Positions 58,332-64,000 of a stretch of DNA of 64,000 nucleotides are shown here, in pieces. The stretch is from contig NZ_QLUV01000008.1 in NCBI RefSeq assembly GCF_003286075.1, forward strand, positions 62,001 to 126,000. The letters run 5' to 3'. The stretch's first letter is position 1, and each line of letters opens with the position of its first letter. A program made the position numbers and the translations under genes. The notes beneath the pieces are model-generated. The model was not told where the DNA came from, searched no databases, and saw only the letters and a list, made by a program, of their open reading frames with translations. The stretch is from Paracoccus endophyticus. GTDB taxonomy: Bacteria; Pseudomonadota; Alphaproteobacteria; Rhodobacterales; Rhodobacteraceae.

Positions 58332-58454
58332 GCGCGCAGGAAAACGAACACGGGACCTTGCGTCAAGCGAACATCTGCGCGCGGAAAGCGAAAATCGACG
58401 TTGACAGACGCGGGCGGCGGATGTTCGATCAACGGCATCCGGGGGAAGGGCGCG
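58332..58454. promoter_or_regulatory. glpR-glpD divergent promoter and operator region
   Basis: CGAACA boxes lie at 58345-58350 and 58368-58373, a near copy CGAAAA at 58389-58394, and an inverted copy TGTTCG at 58422-58427. TTGACA at 58401-58406 is a good -35 for glpD, placing the inverted box over its -10 region. A TTGACG on the minus strand (58366-58361) may serve glpR. The layout fits repression by GlpR and autoregulation. Confidence 0.55.
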
Positions 58455-60005
58455 ATGGCGGATACGACCGACCTGTTCATCATCGGCGGCGGCATCAACG
58501 GCTGCGGCATCGCGCGCGACGCGGCGGGGCGCGGGCTGACGGTTCGGCTGGCCGAGCAGGGCGATCTGGCGCAGGCGACCTCGTCGGCCTCGACCAAGCT
58601 GTTCCACGGCGGCCTGCGCTATCTGGAATATCTGGAAATCCGCCTGGTGCGCGAGGCGCTGCGCGAGCGCGAGGTGCTGCTGCGCGCCATGCCGCACATC
58701 GCCTGGCCCCTGCGCTTTGTCCTGCCGCTGGACCCCGAGATGACGTTCGCCGGCGACACGCCGGTGTCGCGCGCCATGGCGCTGGCGATGCCCTGGGCGC
58801 GCGGCCGCAGGCCCCGGCCGATGATCCGCGCGGGGCTGTTTCTGTACGACCACCTGGGCGGGCGCAAGATCCTGCCTGCGACCTCGACGCTGGACCTGAC
58901 CACGGCGCCCGAGGGGCGCCCCCTCAAGCCGCGGATGCGGCAGGCCTATGAGTACAGCGACTGCTGGGTCGAGGACGCCCGGCTGGTCGCCCTGAACGCC
59001 CGCGACGCGATGATGCGCGGCGCCGACGTGATGACCCGCGCCCGCGTGACCGAGGCGCGGCGGACGAACGGGCTGTGGCGCATCGCGATGGCCGACGGGC
59101 GCAGCTTTGCCGCCCGCGGGCTGGTCAACGCCGCCGGTCCCTGGGTGGGCCATGTGATCCACGACGTGGCGCACCTCGACACCGCGCAGGCCGTGCGGCT
59201 GGTGCGCGGCAGCCACATCGTCACGCGCCGGCTGTTCGACCACGACAAGGCCTATTTCTTTCAGGGCGCGGACGGGCGGATCATCTTCGCCATCCCCTAC
59301 GAGGGGGAGTTCACCCTGATCGGCACGACCGACGCCGAACACCATGGCCAGCCCGGCGACGCCGTCTGCACCGAGGAGGAGCGCGACTATCTGTGCGCCG
59401 CCGCCAGCCATTACTTCCGCGACCCGGTGACGCCCGGCGATGTGGTGTGGACCTATTCGGGGGTGCGGCCGCTTTACGACGACGGGGCCAAGTCGGCGAC
59501 GGCGGCGACGCGCGACTATGTGCTGTCGCTGGACGAGGACGGCGCGCCGTGCCTGAACGTGTTCGGCGGCAAGATCACCACCTATCGCAAGCTGGCCGAG
59601 GCGGCGCTGGCCAAGCTTTACCCGCATTTCCCCGCCTCGACCGGGTCGTGGACGGCCGGGGTGCCGCTGCCGGGGGGCGATTTTCCGGTCGATGGCGTGC
59701 CCGCGCTGATCGCCGCGCTGCGCCGGGCGCATCCGTTCCTGACCGGGACCTGGGCGCGGCGGCTGGTGCGCGCCTATGGCACCGACGCCGCGCGGATGCT
59801 GGCGGGCGCGGACAGCGCCGGGGCGATGGGCCGCGACTTCGGCGCGACGCTGACGGAAACCGAGCTGCGCTGGCTGATGGCGCATGAATTCGCGCGCCGC
59901 GCCGACGACGTGGTCTGGCGGCGTTCCAAGCTGGGGCTGCGGATGACCCCCGACCAGATCGCGGCTGTGGACGCGTGGATGACCGCGGAAAGGCGGGCCG
60001 CATGA
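58455..60005 (+). CDS. glpD: glycerol-3-phosphate dehydrogenase (aerobic, FAD)
   Basis: A 516-residue membrane-associated flavoenzyme from ATG 58455 (GGGGGAAGGG upstream). FIIGGGINGCGIARDAAGRG (8-27) binds FAD; SSASTKLFHGGLRYLE near residue 43, RAMALAMPWARG, VNAAGPWVGH, GTTDAEHHG and GGKITTYRKLAEAAL are GlpD marks. It oxidises sn-glycerol 3-phosphate to dihydroxyacetone phosphate and gives electrons to ubiquinone. Its stop overlaps glpS by 4 bases, so enzyme and importer are one unit. No glycerol kinase gene is visible before the right edge. Confidence 0.96.
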   Translation: MADTTDLFIIGGGINGCGIARDAAGRGLTVRLAEQGDLAQATSSASTKLFHGGLRYLEYLEIRLVREALREREVLLRAMPHIAWPLRFVLPLDPEMTFAGDTPVSRAMALAMPWARGRRPRPMIRAGLFLYDHLGGRKILPATSTLDLTTAPEGRPLKPRMRQAYEYSDCWVEDARLVALNARDAMMRGADVMTRARVTEARRTNGLWRIAMADGRSFAARGLVNAAGPWVGHVIHDVAHLDTAQAVRLVRGSHIVTRRLFDHDKAYFFQGADGRIIFAIPYEGEFTLIGTTDAEHHGQPGDAVCTEEERDYLCAAASHYFRDPVTPGDVVWTYSGVRPLYDDGAKSATAATRDYVLSLDEDGAPCLNVFGGKITTYRKLAEAALAKLYPHFPASTGSWTAGVPLPGGDFPVDGVPALIAALRRAHPFLTGTWARRLVRAYGTDAARMLAGADSAGAMGRDFGATLTETELRWLMAHEFARRADDVVWRRSKLGLRMTPDQIAAVDAWMTAERRAA

Positions 60006-61072
60006 CGCTGGAGCTGCGGGGCATCGCGCGTCAGGTCGGTGCCGATCACCACATCCATCCCACCGACCTGGTGCTGGAACGCGGCACGATGAACGTGCTG
60101 CTGGGCCCGACGCTGGCGGGCAAGACGACGTTGATGCGGCTGATGGCCGGGCTGGACGCGCCCACGGCGGGCCGGCTGGTCTGGAACGGGCAGGACGTGA
60201 CCGGCCAGCGCGTGCAGGACCGCCGCGTGGCGATGGTCTATCAGCAGTTCATCAACTATCCCTCGATGAGCGTCTACGACAACATCGCCTCGCCCCTGCG
60301 GCTGCAGGGCGTGGCCCGCGCCGAGATCGACCGCCGCGTGCGCGAGACGGCAGCGCTGATGCGCCTGACGCCGATGCTGGACCGCCGCCCGCTGGAGCTG
60401 TCGGGCGGCCAGCAGCAGCGGACCGCGCTGGCCCGCGCGCTGGTCAAGGGCGCCGGGCTTGTGCTGCTCGACGAGCCGCTGGCGAACCTGGATTACAAGC
60501 TGCGCGAGGAGCTGCGCGCCGAGATCCCGCGCATCTTCGAACGATCGGGGGCGATCTTCGTCTATGCCACGACCGAGCCCGAGGAGGCGCTGCTGCTGGG
60601 CGGCAACACCGCGACGCTGTGGCAGGGACGCGTGACGCAGTTCGGGCCGACCGCGCAGGTCTATCGCGCGCCGGTCGATGCGGTGACGGCGCGGGTGTTT
60701 TCCGACCCGCCGATGAACTTTGCCGCGGTGCGCGTCGCGGGCGGGCAGGCGGCGCTGGACGGCGGGCGCTGGCCGGTCGGGCGGCTTGCGGACGGCGACT
60801 ATCAGGCCGGGTTCCGGGCCGCGCACCTGCGGCTGGACCCGACGCCCGGCGCGATCCCGCTGGCCGCGCGCCTTGACGTGACCGAGATCACCGGGGCCGA
60901 GACGTTCCTGCACCTGTCGCGCGGCCCCGACCGCTGGGTCGGGCTGATCGAGGGCGTGCACCGCCCGCCCGAAGGGGCGGCGCTGACCGTCTGGCTGGAT
61001 CCGGCGCATGTCTATCTGTTCGGGCCGGATGGTCGCATGGCGCGGCCGGCGCCCTATGCGCAAGCGGCATAG
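60002..61072 (+). CDS. glpS: glycerol ABC transporter ATPase, GlpS-type
   Basis: A 356-residue MalK-like ATPase. Walker A GPTLAGKT (35-42), signature LSGGQQQR (133-140) and Walker B VLLDEPLANLD are intact. The switch region reads ATTEPEEA (189-196): the histidine that MalK-type proteins carry in THDQxEA is a threonine at 191. The C-terminal 120 residues are a TOBE-like domain. It should pair with GlpT, whose defect is complementary. Operon order and similarity to the Rhizobium GlpSTPQUV glycerol importer support the name. Confidence 0.9.
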   Translation: MTLELRGIARQVGADHHIHPTDLVLERGTMNVLLGPTLAGKTTLMRLMAGLDAPTAGRLVWNGQDVTGQRVQDRRVAMVYQQFINYPSMSVYDNIASPLRLQGVARAEIDRRVRETAALMRLTPMLDRRPLELSGGQQQRTALARALVKGAGLVLLDEPLANLDYKLREELRAEIPRIFERSGAIFVYATTEPEEALLLGGNTATLWQGRVTQFGPTAQVYRAPVDAVTARVFSDPPMNFAAVRVAGGQAALDGGRWPVGRLADGDYQAGFRAAHLRLDPTPGAIPLAARLDVTEITGAETFLHLSRGPDRWVGLIEGVHRPPEGAALTVWLDPAHVYLFGPDGRMARPAPYAQAA

Positions 61073-61082
61073 GGGGCGCACG

Positions 61083-62189
61083 ATGGCACGGATCACGCTT
61101 GACGCCCTCGCCCACAGCTATCTGCCCGCGCCGCGCGGCGAGGACGATTTCGCGCTGAAGCCGATGACGATGACCTGGCAGGACGGCGGCGCCTATGCGC
61201 TGCTGGGCTCGTCGGGCTGCGGAAAGACGACGCTGCTCAACATCATCTCGGGGCTGCTGGTGCCGTCGCGGGGGCGCGTGCTGTTCGGCGACCGCGACGT
61301 GACCACGCTGCCCACCGCGGCGCGCAACATCGCGCAGGTGTTCCAGTTCCCGGTCGTCTACGACACCATGACGGTGCGCGACAATCTGGCCTTTCCGCTG
61401 AAGAACCGGGGGATGCCCGCCGCCCGGATCGCCGCCCGCGTGGCCGAGGTCGCCGCCATGATCGGGATGGCGGACGCGCTGGACCGCCGCGCCCGCGGGC
61501 TGACCGCCGACGCCAAGCAGAAGATCAGCCTTGGCCGCGGCATGGTGCGCCAGGACGTGAACGCGATCCTGTTCGACGAGCCGCTGACCGTCATCGACCC
61601 GCACATGAAGTGGGAGCTGCGCACCCAGCTGAAATCCCTGCATCGCCAGTTCGGCCACACGATGATCTATGTCACCCATGACCAGACCGAGGCGCTGACC
61701 TTCGCCGACCAGGTGGTCGTGATGTCCGAGGGGCGCGTGGTGCAGGCCGGCACCCCGCAGGCGCTGTTCGACCGGCCCGAGCATACCTTCGTGGGCTATT
61801 TCATCGGCTCGCCCGGCATGAACCTGCTGGACGCCGAGGTGCGCGGCGACCGCGCCCTGATCGCGGGCGCGCAGGTCGCGCTGCCGGGCGACCACGGCCT
61901 GCCGCAGGGCCGCGTGCAGATCGGCATCCGCCCCGAGTTCGTGACCCCCGCCGAGGGCGGCAGGGGTGAGGAGGGCGGGGGCCTGCCCTTCCGGCTGGAG
62001 CGGGTCGAGGACGTGGGCCACCACCGCATCCTGCGCGGGCGCGTGGGCGACCAGCCCCTGACCATGCTGCTGCCCGAGGATCACGCGCTTCCCGCCGGCA
62101 TCGACCGCGCGGTGCCCGCGACCGCGCATCTTCATGTCTATGCCGACGACTGGCGCGTGCCGCCCGTCGCCGGGGAAAGGGCCGACTGA
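61083..62189 (+). CDS. glpT: glycerol ABC transporter ATPase, GlpT-type
   Basis: A 368-residue ATPase (not the unrelated GlpT antiporter of enterobacteria). Walker A GSSGCGKT (42-49), Walker B ILFDEPLTVID and the switch histidine (H199 in YVTHDQTEA) are intact. The signature, normally LSGGQ, reads LTADAKQK at 140-147. It is therefore the partner that lacks a normal signature while GlpS lacks the switch histidine. A C-terminal regulatory domain (IGIRPEFV) follows. Starts 10 bases after glpS with AGGGGG upstream; its stop overlaps glpP (TGATG). Confidence 0.9.
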   Translation: MARITLDALAHSYLPAPRGEDDFALKPMTMTWQDGGAYALLGSSGCGKTTLLNIISGLLVPSRGRVLFGDRDVTTLPTAARNIAQVFQFPVVYDTMTVRDNLAFPLKNRGMPAARIAARVAEVAAMIGMADALDRRARGLTADAKQKISLGRGMVRQDVNAILFDEPLTVIDPHMKWELRTQLKSLHRQFGHTMIYVTHDQTEALTFADQVVVMSEGRVVQAGTPQALFDRPEHTFVGYFIGSPGMNLLDAEVRGDRALIAGAQVALPGDHGLPQGRVQIGIRPEFVTPAEGGRGEEGGGLPFRLERVEDVGHHRILRGRVGDQPLTMLLPEDHALPAGIDRAVPATAHLHVYADDWRVPPVAGERAD

Positions 62190-63054
62190 TGGACAAGCCC
62201 GTCAACAACCGCGCCTGGTTCCTGGTGCTGCCGGTGCTGGTGCTGGTCGCCTTTTCCGCGGTGATCCCGCTGATGACGGTCGTGAACTATTCGGTGCAGG
62301 ACACGTTCGGCAACAACCAGTTCTTCTGGAACGGGCTCGGCTGGTTCCAGGAGGTGCTGGACAGCGACCGCATCCGCGCCGCCCTGGGCCGCCAGATCCT
62401 GTTTTCCGCGATCATCCTGGCGATCGAGATCCCGCTGGGCATCTTCGTGGCGCTGAACATGCCCAAGCGCGGCTTCTGGGCCAGCGTCGTGCTGGTGCTG
62501 ATGGCGCTGCCGCTGCTGATCCCGTGGAACGTGGTGGGCACCATCTGGCAGGTGTTCGGGCGCGTGGACATCGGCCTGCTGGGCCACACGCTGGCGGCGA
62601 TGGGCTTCGACTACAACTACGTCAACGATCCGGTGGACGCCTGGGCCACGATCGTCGTGATGGACGTGTGGCACTGGACCAGCCTCGTCGCGCTGCTGTG
62701 CTATGCGGGGCTGCAATCCATCCCCGACGCCTATTACCAGGCGGCGCGCATCGACCAGGCCAGCCGCTGGGCCGTGTTCCGCCATATCGAGCTGCCCAAG
62801 ATGTCGGGCGTGCTGCTGATCGCGGTGCTGCTGCGGTTCATGGACAGCTTCATGATCTATACCGAGCCGTTCGTCCTGACCGGGGGCGGGCCGGGCAACG
62901 CCACGACGTTCCTGTCCATCGACCTGGTCAAGACCGCGATCGGACAGTTCGACCTTGGCCCCGCGGCCGCGTTCAGCCTGATCTATTTCCTTGTCATCCT
63001 GCTGATCTCGTGGGTGTTCTACACCGTGATGACCGCGCAGAAGGACGCCCCCTG

Positions 63055-63055
<1 letters not shown>
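62189..63055 (+). CDS. glpP: glycerol ABC transporter permease
   Basis: A 288-residue inner-membrane protein with six hydrophobic segments of the MalF/UgpA type. WFLVLPVLVLVAFSAVIPLM forms the first span. The ATPase-contact loop is YYQAARIDQASRWAVFRHIELP near residue 183. LTGGGPGNATTFLSIDLV near residue 230 is typical of the family. It forms the channel with GlpQ. Confidence 0.92.
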
Positions 63056-63875
<820 letters not shown>

Positions 63876-63876
<1 letters not shown>

Positions 63877-64000
63877 TGACTGCGCGTTCCGTTTCCGCAG
63901 GCTTTGCCGCCGCCGCCCTGCTGATGCTGGGCATCCTCGGCTGGCTCGTCAGCCTTGTCCCCGTGGACAACGGCGCGCACGACTGGGCGGGCAGCCTGAA
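63876..64000 (+). CDS. start of a membrane protein gene, possibly glpU (3' end outside window)
   Basis: ATG 63876 overlaps the glpQ stop by one base (TGATG). The 41 visible codons encode a short basic start, then one hydrophobic segment (FAAAALLMLGILGWLVSLV) and a polar VDNGAHDWAGSL. In Rhizobium the gene after glpQ is glpU, a small membrane protein of unknown role (DUF2160), followed by the binding protein glpV. Position suggests glpU, but the visible residues are too few to confirm it. Confidence 0.5.

Noticed and set aside
61083..62189. GlpT as a glycerol-3-phosphate antiporter
   Set aside because: The protein is an ABC ATPase; the name follows the Rhizobium glycerol ABC operon, not the enterobacterial transporter.

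Overview
The window is GC-rich, densely packed DNA from the chromosome or a large replicon of an alphaproteobacterium. The combination of a smo-type polyol operon, a chvE/ggu sugar transporter with a GbpR-like regulator, a glpD-glpSTPQ glycerol operon and a pxp cluster suggests Rhodobacteraceae, most likely Paracoccus or a close relative. That placement is an inference from gene content and order; no rRNA or other marker gene is present. No tRNA, rRNA, insertion sequence, integrase or CRISPR array was found.

Region 1 (1-11360) is a surface-polysaccharide region. It holds a glycosyltransferase cut by the left edge, a sulfotransferase-like protein, a polysaccharide pyruvyl transferase, UDP-galactopyranose mutase with a galactofuranosyltransferase-like GT2 enzyme, a GT4 glycosyltransferase, a sugar aminotransferase (DegT family) and a hexapeptide acyltransferase. 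A DEAD-box RNA helicase sits inside it. Region 2 (11688-18711) is a 5-oxoproline/kip-type cluster: biotin carboxylase, fused PxpB-PxpC, DUF1445 protein, PxpA and an NRAMP-type transporter, with a divergent GntR regulator. Region 3 (18777-23783) holds a CoA transferase with a GntP-type permease, then a cation:proton antiporter.

Region 4 (23945-36793) is the most unusual part. Eleven collinear minus-strand genes encode a three-subunit molybdenum aldehyde oxidoreductase, a branched-chain-amino-acid-type ABC importer, a cytochrome P450, its putidaredoxin-type ferredoxin and its reductase. Divergent XdhC-like and MobA-like maturation genes lie next to the oxidoreductase. It looks like an import-and-oxidation module for an unidentified small molecule.

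Region 5 (36790-45304) is the polyol operon: xylulokinase, HAD phosphatase, mannitol dehydrogenase, sorbitol dehydrogenase and a sugar-alcohol ABC importer, with a divergent SorC-type regulator. Region 6 (45407-57554) covers galactose/arabinose oxidation: aldose epimerase, sugar 1-dehydrogenase, lactonase, IlvD-type dehydratase, KDGal kinase and KDPGal aldolase, together with ChvE-GguAB uptake and a LysR regulator. Region 7 (57570-64000) is glycerol metabolism: GlpR, GlpD and a glycerol ABC importer that runs off the right edge.

Most operons are translationally coupled through ATGA or TGATG overlaps, and most regulators face their target operons across short gaps that contain inverted or repeated operator candidates.
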